Notes: generated by a model from the letters alone, not told the origin. Positions 45,984 to 59,044 are shown, numbered from the stretch's first letter. The stretch is DNA of 64,000 bases from Streptomyces sp. MMG1121 (GCF_001280015.1 NZ_LGDV01000197.1:1-64000); one strand, 5' to 3'. Numbers and translations: made by a program.

Positions 45984-46409
45984 GTGTCCGGTGGAGAGGT
46001 GGCCGGGATTCTGGTGGCCGTCTTCTGGGCGATCCTGGTCTCCTTCCTCGCCGTCGCACTGGCGAGGCTGGCCCAGACGCTGAAGACGACCACCAAGCTC
46101 GTGGCGGACGTGACCGACCAGGCCGTCCCGCTGCTCGCCGACGCCTCCGCGGCCGTGCGGTCCGCGCAGACCCAGATCGACCGCGTCGACGCGATCGCCT
46201 CCGACGTACAGGAGGTCACGTCGAACGCCTCCGCGCTGTCGACGACCGTCGCCTCCACGTTCGGCGGCCCGCTGGTCAAGGTCGCGGCCTTCGGTTACGG
46301 GGTGCGCCGGGCGCTGGGCGGCCGCAAGGAGGACGTGCCCGCGAAGACGCCCCGGCGTACCGTGATCGTGGGCCGCACGGTCCCTGCCGCGCGACGCAAG
46401 CGGAAGTAA
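45984..46409 (+). CDS. DUF948 membrane-anchored protein
   Basis: This 141-residue protein has one N-terminal membrane span (VAGILVAVFWAILVSFLAVALARL), a helical segment of the DUF948 type (about residues 30-85, LKTTTKLVADVTDQAVPLLA) that looks like a coiled coil, and a basic tail. I choose the GTG at 45984 (SGGEVAG), although an ATG at 45948 is in frame; AGGGAG lies at 45966-45971. The role is unknown; it may be a scaffold near the cell envelope. It lies 16 bp upstream of the DUF6167 gene and alaS, so it is probably in that operon. Confidence 0.8.
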   Translation: MSGGEVAGILVAVFWAILVSFLAVALARLAQTLKTTTKLVADVTDQAVPLLADASAAVRSAQTQIDRVDAIASDVQEVTSNASALSTTVASTFGGPLVKVAAFGYGVRRALGGRKEDVPAKTPRRTVIVGRTVPAARRKRK

Positions 46410-46425
46410 GGACTGAGACCGAGCG

Positions 46426-46785
46426 ATGTTCCGCCGTACGTTCTGGTTCACCACAGGTGTCGCCGCCGGTGTGTGGGCCACCACCAAGGTCAACCGCAAG
46501 CTGAAGCAGCTGACTCCCGAGAGCCTCGCCGTCACCGCGGCGAACAAGGCCGTGGAGACCGGTCAGCGGCTGAAGGACCGGGCCGTCGGCTTCGCGCTCG
46601 ACGTCCGCGACAACATGGCGCAGCGGGAGGCCGAGTTGGGCGAGGCGCTGGGCATCGACCAGGACCCCGAACTCTCCGCCCCCCGGCGGCTCGCCGCCAT
46701 CGAGAACCACCGCAACGACAACCGCAGCACACCGAAGTACATCGAAGCCCCGATGTACTCGTACAACCGGAATGAGGACCACTGA
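46426..46785 (+). CDS. DUF6167 small protein upstream of alaS
   Basis: This 119-residue protein begins with a hydrophobic anchor ([21 protein letters not shown]), then an amphipathic helical part ([20 protein letters not shown]) and a polar C-terminus. It matches a small protein family that is conserved before alaS in Streptomyces (DUF6167 by my recollection). The stop overlaps the alaS ATG (TGATG). I infer nothing about its biochemical role. Confidence 0.8.
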   Translation: MFRRTFWFTTGVAAGVWATTKVNRKLKQLTPESLAVTAANKAVETGQRLKDRAVGFALDVRDNMAQREAELGEALGIDQDPELSAPRRLAAIENHRNDNRSTPKYIEAPMYSYNRNEDH

Positions 46786-49457
46786 TGGAGTCGGCTGAGA
46801 TCCGCCGCCGCTGGCTGAGCTTCTTCGAGGAGCGCGGGCACACCGTCGTCCCTTCGGCGTCGCTCATCGCGGACGACCCGACTCTGCTCCTGGTCCCCGC
46901 CGGCATGGTGCCCTTCAAGCCCTACTTCCTGGGCGAGGTCAAGCCGCCGTTCGACCGCGCCACCAGCGTCCAGAAGTGCGTGCGCACGCCCGACATCGAA
47001 GAGGTCGGCAAGACCACGCGCCACGGCACGTTCTTCCAGATGTGCGGCAACTTCTCCTTCGGCGACTACTTCAAGGAAGGCGCCATCAAGTACGCCTGGG
47101 AGCTGCTCACCAGCCCCCAGGACAAGGGCGGTTACGGCCTGGAGCCGGAGAAGCTCTGGATCACCGTCTACAAGGACGACGACGAGGCCGAGCGCATCTG
47201 GCACGACGTCGTCGGCGTGCCGAAGGAGCGCATCCAGCGCCTCGGCATGAAGGACAACTACTGGTCCATGGGTGTCCCCGGCCCCTGCGGCCCCTGCTCC
47301 GAGATCAACTACGACCGCGGCCCCGGGTTCGGCGTCGAGGGCGGCCCGGCCGTCAACGACGAGCGGTACGTGGAGATCTGGAACCTCGTCTTCATGCAGT
47401 TCGAGCGCGGCGAGGGCATCGGCAAGGACAATTTCGAGATCCTCGGGGACCTGCCGAGCAAGAACATCGACACGGGCCTGGGCCTCGAGCGGCTCGCCAT
47501 GATTCTGCAGGGCGTGCAGAACATGTACGAGATCGACACCTCCATGGCCGTCATCGACAAGGCCACCGAGCTGACCGGCGTCCGCTACGGCGACGCCCAC
47601 GACTCGGACGTCTCCCTGCGCGTGGTCACCGACCACATGCGGACGTCCGTGATGCTGATCGGCGACGGCGTCACCCCCGGCAACGAGGGCCGTGGCTACG
47701 TCCTGCGCCGCATCATGCGCCGCGCCATCCGCAACATGCGGCTGCTCGGTGCCACCGGTCCGGTCGTCAAGGACCTGATCGACACCGTGATCGCGATGAT
47801 GGGCCAGCAGTACCCCGAGCTGATCACCGACCGCGAGCGCATCGAGAAGGTCGCCCTCGCCGAGGAGAACGCCTTCCTCAAGACGCTGAAGGCCGGCACC
47901 AACATCCTCGACACCGCCGTCACCGAGACCAAGCAGTCCGGCGGCACCGTCCTCTCCGGCGACAAGGCGTTCCTGCTCCACGACACCTGGGGCTTCCCGA
48001 TCGACCTCACCCTGGAGATGGCCGCCGAGCAGGGGCTGGCCGTGGACGAGGACGGCTTCCGCCGTCTGATGAAGGAGCAGCGGGAGCGCGCCAAGGCCGA
48101 CGCCCAGGCCAAGAAGACCGGGCACGCCGGCATGGGTGCCTACCGCGAGATCGCCGATGCCGCCGGTGCCACCGAGTTCATCGGCTACGCGGACACCGAG
48201 GGCGAGTCCACGATCGTCGGCATCCTGGTCGACGGCGCCTCCTCGCCGGCCGCCAGCGAGGGCGACGAGGTCGAGATCGTCCTCGACCGCACCCCGTTCT
48301 ACGCCGAGGGCGGTGGCCAGATCGGCGACACCGGCCGTATCAAGGTCGACTCCGGTGCCGTCATCGAGATCCGCGACTGCCAGAAGCCGGTCCCGGGGGT
48401 GTACGTCCACAAGGGCGTCGTCCAGGTCGGCGAGGTGACCGTGGGCGCCAAGGCCCACGCCTCGATCGACGCCCGGCGCCGCAAGGCCATCGCCCGCGCC
48501 CACTCGGCCACGCACCTGACCCACCAGGCCCTGCGTGACGCCCTCGGCCCGACGGCCGCCCAGGCCGGTTCCGAGAACCAGCCCGGCCGCTTCCGCTTCG
48601 ACTTCGGCTCCCCGTCCGCCGTTCCGACGGCCGTGATGACCGACGTCGAGCAGAAGATCAACGAGGTGCTCGCCCGCGACCTCGACGTGCACGCCGAGGT
48701 CATGGGCATCGACGAGGCCAAGAAGCAGGGTGCCATCGCCGAGTTCGGCGAGAAGTACGGCGAGCGCGTCCGCGTCGTGACCATCGGCGACTTCTCCAAG
48801 GAGCTGTGCGGCGGCACGCACGTGCACAACACCGCCCAGCTGGGCCTGGTGAAGCTGCTCGGCGAGTCCTCCATCGGCTCGGGTGTCCGCCGTATCGAGG
48901 CCCTGGTCGGCGTGGACGCCTACAACTTCCTCGCCCGTGAGCACACGGTCGTCAACCAGTTGACCGAGCTGCTCAAGGGCCGCTCGGAGGAGCTGCCGGA
49001 GAAGGTCTCCGCGATGCTCGGCAAGCTGAAGGACGCCGAGAAGGAGATCGAGAAGTTCCGCGCCGAGAAGGTGCTCCAGGCCGCCGCCGGTCTCGCCGAG
49101 TCCGCCAAGGACGTGCGCGGTGTGGCCCTTGTCACGGGTCGGGTCCCGGACGGCACGACCCCGGACGACCTGCGCAAGCTGGTCCTCGACGTGCGCGGCC
49201 GTATCCAGGGCGGACGTGCCGCGGTTGTGGCCCTTTTCACGGTCAACAACGGCAAGCCGCTGACCGTCATCGCCACCAACGAGGCCGCCCGTGAGCGTGG
49301 TCTCAAGGCCGGTGACCTGGTCCGTACGGCCGCCAAGACCCTCGGCGGCGGCGGTGGCGGCAAGCCGGACGTGGCCCAGGGCGGCGGTCAGAACCCGGCC
49401 GCCGTCGGCGAGGCCGTCGAGGCCGTCGAGCGTCTCGTGGCCGACACGGCCAAGTGA
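46785..49457 (+). CDS. alaS: Alanine--tRNA ligase
   Basis: This 890-residue class II synthetase charges tRNA-Ala and edits Ser and Gly mischarges. The N-terminus ([18 protein letters not shown]) and catalytic blocks ([39 protein letters not shown]) are intact. The editing domain has [11 protein letters not shown] and [13 protein letters not shown], the zinc-site HxxxH and CxxxH. The C-terminal C-Ala domain (about residues 740-890) ends with a Gly-rich [15 protein letters not shown]. It is coupled to the preceding small gene and followed by ruvX. Confidence 0.98.
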   Translation: MESAEIRRRWLSFFEERGHTVVPSASLIADDPTLLLVPAGMVPFKPYFLGEVKPPFDRATSVQKCVRTPDIEEVGKTTRHGTFFQMCGNFSFGDYFKEGAIKYAWELLTSPQDKGGYGLEPEKLWITVYKDDDEAERIWHDVVGVPKERIQRLGMKDNYWSMGVPGPCGPCSEINYDRGPGFGVEGGPAVNDERYVEIWNLVFMQFERGEGIGKDNFEILGDLPSKNIDTGLGLERLAMILQGVQNMYEIDTSMAVIDKATELTGVRYGDAHDSDVSLRVVTDHMRTSVMLIGDGVTPGNEGRGYVLRRIMRRAIRNMRLLGATGPVVKDLIDTVIAMMGQQYPELITDRERIEKVALAEENAFLKTLKAGTNILDTAVTETKQSGGTVLSGDKAFLLHDTWGFPIDLTLEMAAEQGLAVDEDGFRRLMKEQRERAKADAQAKKTGHAGMGAYREIADAAGATEFIGYADTEGESTIVGILVDGASSPAASEGDEVEIVLDRTPFYAEGGGQIGDTGRIKVDSGAVIEIRDCQKPVPGVYVHKGVVQVGEVTVGAKAHASIDARRRKAIARAHSATHLTHQALRDALGPTAAQAGSENQPGRFRFDFGSPSAVPTAVMTDVEQKINEVLARDLDVHAEVMGIDEAKKQGAIAEFGEKYGERVRVVTIGDFSKELCGGTHVHNTAQLGLVKLLGESSIGSGVRRIEALVGVDAYNFLAREHTVVNQLTELLKGRSEELPEKVSAMLGKLKDAEKEIEKFRAEKVLQAAAGLAESAKDVRGVALVTGRVPDGTTPDDLRKLVLDVRGRIQGGRAAVVALFTVNNGKPLTVIATNEAARERGLKAGDLVRTAAKTLGGGGGGKPDVAQGGGQNPAAVGEAVEAVERLVADTAK

Positions 49458-49503
49458 TCGCCGAGTGACCGCCGAATAAATCCGAGTAAGGAAACGGTCG
49501 GAA

Positions 49504-49968
49504 ATGCGCAGAGGACGTCGACTTGCGATCGACGTCGGGGACGCCCGGATCGGGGTCGCGTCGTGCGACCCCGACGGGATCCTCGCCACCCCGGTGGAGA
49601 CGGTCCCCGGCCGGGACGTACCCGCCGCCCATCGCCGGCTGCGGCAGCTGGTGGAGGAGTACGAACCGATCGAGGTCGTCGTCGGACTCCCTCGCTCCCT
49701 CAAGGGCGGCGAGGGCCCGGCCGCGGTCAAGGTCCGTGCCTTCGCCCAGGAACTGGCCAAGGGCATCAAGCCGGTGCCGGTCCGGCTGGTGGACGAGCGG
49801 ATGACGACCGTCACGGCCAGTCAGGGACTGCGCGCCTCGGGCGTGAAGTCGAAGAAGGGCCGCTCGGTCATCGACCAGGCAGCCGCCGTCATCATCCTCC
49901 AGCAGGCCCTCGAATCCGAACGGGTGTCAGGTAAAGCACCGGGCGAGGGCGTCGAAGTGGTCATCTGA
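49504..49968 (+). CDS. ruvX: RuvX/YqgF-family pre-16S rRNA nuclease / resolvase-like protein
   Basis: This 154-residue RNase H-fold protein has the family blocks RLAIDVGDARIGVASCDPDG (first catalytic Asp), VVVGLPRSLKGGEGP (middle acid region nearby) and RLVDERMTTVTASQGLRASG. Relatives trim the 5' end of 16S rRNA or act on DNA junctions. AAGGAAAC precedes the ATG. The alaS-ruvX-mltG order is widely conserved. Confidence 0.94.
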   Translation: MRRGRRLAIDVGDARIGVASCDPDGILATPVETVPGRDVPAAHRRLRQLVEEYEPIEVVVGLPRSLKGGEGPAAVKVRAFAQELAKGIKPVPVRLVDERMTTVTASQGLRASGVKSKKGRSVIDQAAAVIILQQALESERVSGKAPGEGVEVVI

Positions 49969-50090
49969 TCGCGATACGGTAACGTTCCGCGCGATGCGCC
50001 GGTGTTCGAACAGCCGGGGCACAGCAAGAGGCGGAACGGAAGCGGGCCCACCGGCAGCGCGACCGGTGGCCTCGCGGCTCTAGGGGATCG

Positions 50091-51749
50091 ATGACTGAGT
50101 ATGGCCGGGGCCCAGGCCCCGAACCGTGGCATCCGGAGGACCCGTTGTACGGGGACGGCGGATGGGGAGGGCAGCAGCCGCACGGCGGTCAGCAGCCCCC
50201 CTACGGGGGCCAGCAGCAGCACTACCCCCAGCAGCAGCCGCAGTACGGAGACTGGAGCCAGGAGCAGCAGCCCGGGTACGGCCACGAGCAGTACCCGTAC
50301 TACGACGAGCAGGGGCATCAGCAGTACGCCGGCCACCCCCAGCAGCAGTACCAGCAGCACGGCGGCTGGGACGCGACCGGCACCCACGGCCAGGTCCCCT
50401 ACGCCGCCGATCCCGGCGACCCCTACGGCCAGCAGCCCGTCGCCTACGGCGCGGAGCAGCCCGACCTCTACGGTTCCGACGACGCCTACCCGCCGCCGGA
50501 GCCGCCCGGCCGCAGGCGCCCCGAGTCCGAACCGGAGCCGCAGGCCGAGCCGGAAGAGGAGACGCACCCCTTCTTCACGGGGGGCGGCGGCGATGACGAC
50601 GACGAGGAGCACGAGCTGGCCGGCCGGCGTGACCGGCGCGGCAAGGGCAGGAAACCCGCCAAGGGCAAGAAACGCCGCACCGGCTGCGCCTGCATGGTGG
50701 TCGTCCTGGTGTTCGGCGGCGGCCTCGGCGGCCTCGGGTACTTCGGCTACAAGTTCTACCAAAATCGTTTCGGCACGGCCCCGGACTACGTGGGCGACGG
50801 CACCGGCGAGACGGTGACGGTCGAGATCCCCAAGGGCGCGGGCGGCTACGAGATCGGCCGTCGGCTGAAGGACGCCGGTGTCATCAAGTCCGTCGACTCC
50901 TTCGTGCACGCGCAGTCGCAGAACGCGCAGGGCGACACCATTCAGGCCGGCGCCTATCTCTTGCGTAAACAGATGTCCGCCGCCAGCGCCGTGCGAATGA
51001 TGCTGGACCCGAAGAGCCAGAACAATGTCGTGGTGACCCCGGGCGAACGCAACGCGGGCGTCTACGAGGCGATCGACAAGAAACTCGAACTCTCCGCCGG
51101 CAGCACCCAGAAGGCCGCCCAGAAGGAATACAAGAGCCTTGGCGTACCCGCCTGGGCGCCGAACACCGGCGAGCTCAAGGACCCGCTGGAGGGCTTCCTC
51201 TTCCCGGGCACCTACCCGGCCGCCAAGGGCATGCAGCCGGACGCGGTCCTGAAGGCGATGGTCGCCCAGGCCACGTCCAAGTACGACGCCTACGGCCTCA
51301 CGTCCAAGGCCCGGTCCTTGGGTCTGGACAACGCGTTCCAGCTCGTCACCGTCGCGAGCCTGGTCCAGGCGGAGGGCAAGACGCACGACGACTTCCGCAA
51401 GATGGCGGAAGTGGTCTACAACCGTCTCAAGCCCACCAATACCGAGACGAACCAGCTGCTCCAGTTCGACTCGACGTACAACTACCTCAAGGGGACCAGC
51501 AACATCCATATCTCCGAGAAGGAGATCAATGGAAACCACAACCCGTACAACACCTACACCCACAAGGGACTCCCGCCCGGTCCGATCGGAAATCCCGGCG
51601 AGGACGCGCTCAAGGCGGCTCTGAATCCGACGCACGACGGCTGGATGTACTTCGTGGCGACCGACGGCGTGAACAACACCGAATTCGCCAGGACTCTCAC
51701 GGAATTCCAGCAACTCAAGGACAAGTTCAATGCCACATCGGGCAACTGA
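50091..51749 (+). CDS. mltG: Endolytic murein transglycosylase MltG with a Gln/Tyr/Gly-rich N-terminus
   Basis: This 552-residue protein cuts nascent glycan strands at the membrane and so limits peptidoglycan chain length. The first 195 residues are cytoplasmic and of low complexity: Gln-, Tyr-, Gly- and Pro-rich repeats (for example YGGQQQHYPQQQPQYG), then an acidic and a basic stretch. One span lies near 197-220 (CMVVVLVFGGGLGGLGYFGY). The extracytoplasmic YceG domain has a LysM-like subdomain and the catalytic glutamate in LVQAEGKTHDDFRKMAEVVYNRL, near residue 427. Its stop overlaps aroE by 20 bp. Confidence 0.93.
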   Translation: MTEYGRGPGPEPWHPEDPLYGDGGWGGQQPHGGQQPPYGGQQQHYPQQQPQYGDWSQEQQPGYGHEQYPYYDEQGHQQYAGHPQQQYQQHGGWDATGTHGQVPYAADPGDPYGQQPVAYGAEQPDLYGSDDAYPPPEPPGRRRPESEPEPQAEPEEETHPFFTGGGGDDDDEEHELAGRRDRRGKGRKPAKGKKRRTGCACMVVVLVFGGGLGGLGYFGYKFYQNRFGTAPDYVGDGTGETVTVEIPKGAGGYEIGRRLKDAGVIKSVDSFVHAQSQNAQGDTIQAGAYLLRKQMSAASAVRMMLDPKSQNNVVVTPGERNAGVYEAIDKKLELSAGSTQKAAQKEYKSLGVPAWAPNTGELKDPLEGFLFPGTYPAAKGMQPDAVLKAMVAQATSKYDAYGLTSKARSLGLDNAFQLVTVASLVQAEGKTHDDFRKMAEVVYNRLKPTNTETNQLLQFDSTYNYLKGTSNIHISEKEINGNHNPYNTYTHKGLPPGPIGNPGEDALKAALNPTHDGWMYFVATDGVNNTEFARTLTEFQQLKDKFNATSGN

Positions 51750-52569
51750 CGCCCGCCGGGCAGCGGTACTCGGCAAGCCCATCGCCCACTCCCTCTCCCC
51801 GGTGCTGCACCGGGCGGCGTACGACGAACTCGGCCTCAGCGACTGGTCGTACGAGCGCTTCGAGGTCGACGAGGCCGGTCTGCCCGGCTTCTTCGCCAAG
51901 CTTGGGCCGCAGTGGGCGGGGCTGTCCCTGACCATGCCGCTCAAGCGGGCGGTGATCCCGCTGCTGGACGAGATCAGCGACACGGCAGCCTCGGTGGACG
52001 CGGTCAACACCGTCGTCCTCACCGAGGACGGCCGCCGCCTCGGCGACAACACCGACATCCCCGGCATGGTGGCCGCCCTGCGCGAGCACGGCATCGAACA
52101 GGTCGACTCCGCCGCGATCCTCGGCGCCGGCGCCACCGCCTCCTCCGCGCTCGCCGCCCTCGCCCGGATCTGCACGGGCGAGATCACCGTCTACGTCCGC
52201 AGCGAGGCCCGCGCCGCCGAGATGCGGCAGTGGGGCGCACGGCTCGACGTGGACGTGCGTACGGCCGACTGGGTGGACGCCGGGCAGGCGCTGCGCGCCC
52301 CGCTGGTGATCGCCACCACGCCCGCCGGCGCCACCGACGCCCTGGCCGCCGCCGTACCCGAACGCCCGGCCACCCTCTTCGACGTGCTCTACGACCCCTG
52401 GCCCACCGAACTGGCGGCCCGCTGGTCCATGTACGGCGGCGCGGTGGTCAGCGGCCTCGACCTGCTGGTCCACCAGGCCGTCCTCCAGGTCGAACAAATC
52501 ACCGGCCGCTCCCCGGCGCCCCTGGAGGCCATGCGGCACGCCGGCGAGAAGGCGCTCGGCGCCCGCTGA
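51730..52569 (+). CDS. aroE: Shikimate dehydrogenase
   Basis: This 279-residue NADPH enzyme reduces 3-dehydroshikimate to shikimate. The substrate-binding block GKPIAHSLSPVLHRAAYDEL, the catalytic lysine in LTMPLKRAV, the catalytic aspartate in LGDNTDIPGM and the nucleotide-binding GAGATASSA are present. The ATG at 51730 lies inside the end of mltG (20-bp overlap in another frame). A 162-bp gap separates it from aroC. Confidence 0.94.
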   Translation: MPHRATDARRAAVLGKPIAHSLSPVLHRAAYDELGLSDWSYERFEVDEAGLPGFFAKLGPQWAGLSLTMPLKRAVIPLLDEISDTAASVDAVNTVVLTEDGRRLGDNTDIPGMVAALREHGIEQVDSAAILGAGATASSALAALARICTGEITVYVRSEARAAEMRQWGARLDVDVRTADWVDAGQALRAPLVIATTPAGATDALAAAVPERPATLFDVLYDPWPTELAARWSMYGGAVVSGLDLLVHQAVLQVEQITGRSPAPLEAMRHAGEKALGAR

Positions 52570-52731
52570 CGTCCGCCCCCGTCCGTCTGCTGGACCAGCG
52601 GCCGGACAACCGCCCCGGACGTGGGAGGATCGGAGGTGGCGTACCGGGGTCGCGCACCCGGTGACGCCGTCGCCGTACGCGAGGACGCGCGTACGCAGGG
52701 CAGTACCGGGCGCGAGCACTGAGGAGCACCG

Positions 52732-55519
<2,788 letters not shown>

Positions 55520-55696
55520 GTCCCCGGCTGTTCCGTCCGCCCGATTCCTGACCTCGACTTCCCTTGCGGAACGGGCACTTCGGGCGGTCCCCGGCCGTTT
55601 CACCAAACGACGGCGGGGGACGGTACCGTTCGGTAGGCAGCGGGGTTCGCCCCCGCTGCCAGCACGAACGGCCTGTACGAGACGGAGTGGCAACGG

Positions 55697-56599
55697 ATGC
55701 AGCACGCAGTGGGGTCTCCGCTGCCGCCGCCCCACCAGCCGGGGCAGGTGCCGCATGTCGGCTGGGCGCCGGCCGCACACCACCCGGGCCCGCACCCGGG
55801 AGCTTCCCAGGGGCCCGCCCCGGTGCCCCCGCCGCCGGCCTTCCCGGCCCCGCTCGGCGCCGTCCCGCCGACACCTCCGCAACACCCCGCGCCCCAGCCT
55901 CCGCTCGCGCAGCCCCCGGCCCTGCAGCCCATGGCCGCGCCGCCGGCCCCCGACACCACCGGCCATGTGCCGCTGCCGCCCGGCGGCCCCGTCGGCGTGC
56001 CCATGGCGGCCCCGGCCCCGGCGGCGGTGCCCGACCCGACGACCACCACCCTGGCCGTCCTGCTGATCGGCCCGGCGGGAGCGGGCAAGACCAGCGTCGC
56101 CAAGTACTGGGCGGACCACCGCCGGGTGCCCACCGCGCACATCAGCCTCGACGACGTGCGCGAATGGGTCCGCTCGGGATTCGCCGACCCCCAGTCCGGC
56201 TGGAACGACAGCTCCGAGGCCCAGTACCGCCTGGCCCGCCGCACCTGCGGCTTCGCCGCCCGTAACTTCCTCGCCAACGGCATCTCCTGCATCCTGGACG
56301 ACGCCGTGTTCCCGGACCGCCCGGTCGTGGGCCTCGGCGGCTGGAAGCGCCATGTCGGCCCCGGTCTGCTCCCGGTCGTCCTCCTCCCGGGCCTGGACAT
56401 CGTCCTGGAGCGCAACGCCGAGCGCAGCGGCAACCGCCGCCTCACCGACGAGGAGGTGGCCCGCATCCACGGCCGCATGGCCGGCTGGTACGGCTCGGGC
56501 CTCCCGATCATCGACAACTCCCAGCTCGACGTCCCGGGCACCGCCAGGGTCCTGGACGAGGTCCTGGCCAGGGCCATAGCCAGCCCGCCGAGCTGGTGA
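55697..56599 (+). CDS. P-loop kinase-like ATPase with a proline-rich N-terminus
   Basis: This 300-residue protein has a disordered N-terminus of about 115 residues that is 30-40% proline with many Ala, His and Gly, then a compact P-loop domain. Walker A is GPAGAGKTS. Downstream ISLDDVREWVRSGFADPQSG suits an acceptor/Asp-binding site, and ERSGNRRLTDEEVARIHGRM resembles the lid of zeta-toxin-like or polynucleotide-kinase-like enzymes. The C-terminal helix ends at SPPSW. The substrate is unknown. The gene lies between aroB and the M24 homologue with its own 177-bp upstream gap. Confidence 0.75.
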   Translation: MQHAVGSPLPPPHQPGQVPHVGWAPAAHHPGPHPGASQGPAPVPPPPAFPAPLGAVPPTPPQHPAPQPPLAQPPALQPMAAPPAPDTTGHVPLPPGGPVGVPMAAPAPAAVPDPTTTTLAVLLIGPAGAGKTSVAKYWADHRRVPTAHISLDDVREWVRSGFADPQSGWNDSSEAQYRLARRTCGFAARNFLANGISCILDDAVFPDRPVVGLGGWKRHVGPGLLPVVLLPGLDIVLERNAERSGNRRLTDEEVARIHGRMAGWYGSGLPIIDNSQLDVPGTARVLDEVLARAIASPPSW

Positions 56600-56693
56600 T
56601 CCCCACCGCGCCCGCCCCACCGCGCCCGTCCACCGCACCCCACTCGGCCCCCGCAAATCGGCACAATTGGCATAAAACTCCTACGCTCGTCTC

Positions 56694-57800
56694 ATGTCAG
56701 AGGTGTACGCGACCCGCCGATCCCGGCTGAGAGACCACTTCACCGCGGCCGGCACCGCGGCAGCGCTCGTCACCCGCCCCGCCAACGTGCGCTATCTCGC
56801 CGCCGCGGCCCCGCAGGGCTGTGCCCTGCTGCTCGGCAGACGCGAGGACCTCCTCGTCTGCGCGGGCCCGCCCGACGACCGCGCCTGCGACGGGCGCCCG
56901 GACGAACATCTGCGCCTGCACGTCCTCCCGGCGAACGGTGGCGACACCGCCGTCGCGGCGGCGGACCTGGCGGTGGCTCAGGACGCCGACTCCCTGGCGG
57001 TGGAGGAACACCACCTCACGGTGACCCGGCACAGAGCCGTCTCCTCCGTCGCCCCCGGACTCCGCCTCACCGACCTCGGCGGAGCCGTCGAGCAGCTCAG
57101 GGTCGTCAAGGACGAGGAGGAGATCTCCTGCCTGCGCATCGGCGCCGAGATCGCCGACCAGGCCCTCGGCGAGCTGCTGGAGTCCATCCTGGTCGGCCGA
57201 ACCGAACGGCATCTCGCGCTGGAGCTGGAGCGCCGGCTGGTCGACCACGGCGCCGACGGACCGGCCTTCCCCACCTCCGTGGCCACCGGCCCGAACTCCG
57301 GCCGGCGCGGTCACCGGCCCACCGACCGGCGGGTGGAGGAGGGCGACTTCCTGTCCGTGTGCCTGGGCGCGACCTACCGCGGCTACCGCGGCGAGATCGG
57401 GCGGACCTTCGTGATCGGTACGTCGCCCGCCGACTGGCAGGTAGACCTGTACGACCTGGTCTTCGCCGCCCAGCGCGCCGGCCGCGAGTCCCTGGCGCCC
57501 GGCGCAGCCTGCCGCGACGTGGACCGCGCGGCACGTCACGTACTGGACTCGGCCGGCTATGCGGAGGCTCTGTCTCCGCTGACCGGACACGGCGTCGGAC
57601 TCGAAATCGACGAGGACCCGCAGTTGGCGCCCGCGGCCATGGGTAAACTGGATGCCTGCGTGCCGGTCACCGTCGAACCGGGGGTCCACCTCCCGGGCCG
57701 GGGCGGTGTCCGGATCGATGACACGCTCGTCGTACGCCCCGAGGCGGACGGCGGACCCGAGCTACTCACCATCACGACCAAGGAGCTGCTCGCCCTCTAG
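56694..57800 (+). CDS. M24/Xaa-Pro peptidase family protein with altered metal ligands
   Basis: This 368-residue protein has the creatinase N-terminal domain (about 1-135) and a pita-bread C-terminal domain. The usual five ligands of this family are Asp, Asp, His, Glu and Glu. Here the matching positions read Cys223 (SVCLGATY), Glu234 (GEIGRTF), His299 (GHGVGLEID), Glu328 (VTVEPG) and Asp342 (GVRIDDT). Two of five are conserved. It may have altered metal use or no peptidase activity. It lies just before efp (49 bp), a common position for aminopeptidase P-like genes. Confidence 0.85.
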   Translation: MSEVYATRRSRLRDHFTAAGTAAALVTRPANVRYLAAAAPQGCALLLGRREDLLVCAGPPDDRACDGRPDEHLRLHVLPANGGDTAVAAADLAVAQDADSLAVEEHHLTVTRHRAVSSVAPGLRLTDLGGAVEQLRVVKDEEEISCLRIGAEIADQALGELLESILVGRTERHLALELERRLVDHGADGPAFPTSVATGPNSGRRGHRPTDRRVEEGDFLSVCLGATYRGYRGEIGRTFVIGTSPADWQVDLYDLVFAAQRAGRESLAPGAACRDVDRAARHVLDSAGYAEALSPLTGHGVGLEIDEDPQLAPAAMGKLDACVPVTVEPGVHLPGRGGVRIDDTLVVRPEADGGPELLTITTKELLAL

Positions 57801-57849
57801 GAAGGTGCGTGCACCGGGGTCGTACGTCAGTCCAGGAGATTCCGCAACC

Positions 57850-58416
57850 GTGGCTTCCACGAACGACCTCAAGAACGGCCTGGTGCTCAAGCTCGAAGGC
57901 GGCCAGCTCTGGTCCGTCGTCGAGTTCCAGCACGTCAAGCCCGGCAAGGGCCCGGCCTTCGTGCGCACCAAGCTCAAGAACGTGCTCTCCGGCAAGGTCG
58001 TCGACAAGACCTTCAACGCCGGCGTCAAGGTCGAGACGGCCACTGTCGACAAGCGTGACATGCAGTTCTCGTACATGGACGGCGAGTACTTCGTCTTCAT
58101 GGACATGGACACGTATGACCAGCTGATGATCGACCGCAAGACCGTCGGCGACGCCGCCAACTTCCTGATCGAGGGCTTCACCGCCACCGTCGCGCAGCAC
58201 GAGGGCGAGGTGCTCTTCGTCGAGCTGCCGGCCGCCGTCGAGCTGACGATCCAGGAGACCGAGCCGGGCGTCCAGGGCGACCGCTCCACGGGTGGCACCA
58301 AGCCCGCCACCCTGGAGACCGGCTACCAGATCCAGGTCCCGCTGTTCATCACCACCGGTGAGAAGATCAAGGTCGACACCCGCACGAGCGACTACCTCGG
58401 CCGGGTGAACAGCTAA
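57850..58416 (+). CDS. efp: Translation elongation factor P
   Basis: This 188-residue tRNA-like protein rescues ribosomes stalled at consecutive prolines. The KOW-like N-domain has the loop [12 protein letters not shown], with Lys33 at the tip where modified lysine sits in other species; the residue after it is Gly-Pro instead of the usual Gly-Gly/Ser. The two OB domains follow, ending in [14 protein letters not shown]. The GTG follows AGGAGA. nusB starts 2 bp after the stop. Confidence 0.97.
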   Translation: MASTNDLKNGLVLKLEGGQLWSVVEFQHVKPGKGPAFVRTKLKNVLSGKVVDKTFNAGVKVETATVDKRDMQFSYMDGEYFVFMDMDTYDQLMIDRKTVGDAANFLIEGFTATVAQHEGEVLFVELPAAVELTIQETEPGVQGDRSTGGTKPATLETGYQIQVPLFITTGEKIKVDTRTSDYLGRVNS

Positions 58417-58418
58417 CC

Positions 58419-58853
58419 GTGGCTGCCCGCAACACGGCCCGCAAGCGCGCCTTCCAGATCCTCTTCGAGGGCGACCAGCGCGGCGCCGACGTCCTGACGG
58501 TCCTCGCGGACTGGGTTCGCCTGTCCCGGTCCGACACCCGGCAGCCTCCGGTCAGCGAGTACACGATGCAGCTGGTCGAGGGCTACGCGGAGCACGCGCG
58601 GCGCATCGACGACCTGATCGCCCAGTACGCGGTCGGCTGGACGCTCGACCGGATGCCGGTCGTGGACCGCAACATCCTGCGGCTGGGCGCGTACGAGCTG
58701 ATCTGGGTCGACGAGACCCCGGACGCCGTCGTCCTGGACGAGATGGTGCAGCTGGCGAAGGAGTTCTCCACGGACGAGTCGCCCTCGTTCGTGAACGGCC
58801 TGCTGGGCCGTCTGAAGGAGCTCAAGCCGTCCCTGCGCCGGGACGAGGCGTAA
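58419..58853 (+). CDS. nusB: Transcription antitermination factor NusB
   Basis: This 144-residue all-helical RNA-binding protein acts with NusE (S10) at boxA of rRNA operons. The N-terminus ARKRAFQILFEGDQRGAD and the block LDRMPVVDRNILRLGAYEL are family signatures, and the last helix carries SPSFVNGLLGRLKEL. The GTG lies 2 bp after efp, so the two are one transcript, ended by a strong hairpin. Confidence 0.97.
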   Translation: MAARNTARKRAFQILFEGDQRGADVLTVLADWVRLSRSDTRQPPVSEYTMQLVEGYAEHARRIDDLIAQYAVGWTLDRMPVVDRNILRLGAYELIWVDETPDAVVLDEMVQLAKEFSTDESPSFVNGLLGRLKELKPSLRRDEA

Positions 58854-58866
58854 AGCCCCGTACAAC

Positions 58867-58912
58867 ACGCCGGAGGGCCCGCAGCGAACGCATGCTGCGG
58901 GCCCTCCGGCGT
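58867..58912 (+). terminator. nusB terminator
   Basis: A perfect 19-bp stem (58867-58885 with 58894-58912) closes an 8-base loop, 13 bases after the nusB stop. It ends the efp-nusB transcript. Confidence 0.85.
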
Positions 58913-58972
58913 TGCTCTCGGCGTCTTCCGCGACGGCATCGACGGGTGGCCGGGGGCGCGCCGGAAAAAACA

Positions 58973-59016
58973 CCGCCGGGGTGGCTGGAACCGCAAAGTT
59001 CCAGCCACCCCGGCGG
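58973..59016 (-). terminator. bldD intrinsic terminator
   Basis: A 19-bp stem (58973-58991 with 58998-59016) lies 28 bases after the bldD stop. On the minus strand it is followed by a run of six T (plus-strand A at 58965-58970), giving a canonical U-tract, rare among the hairpins of this window. Confidence 0.85.
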
Positions 59017-59044
59017 CACGTTTCTGCTGAGGCGCCGCAGGCGA

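Noticed and set aside
46563..49814. Open frame of about 1,080 codons opposite alaS
   Set aside because: The plus strand carries intact alaS and ruvX with all motifs; the minus frame is a codon-bias shadow.
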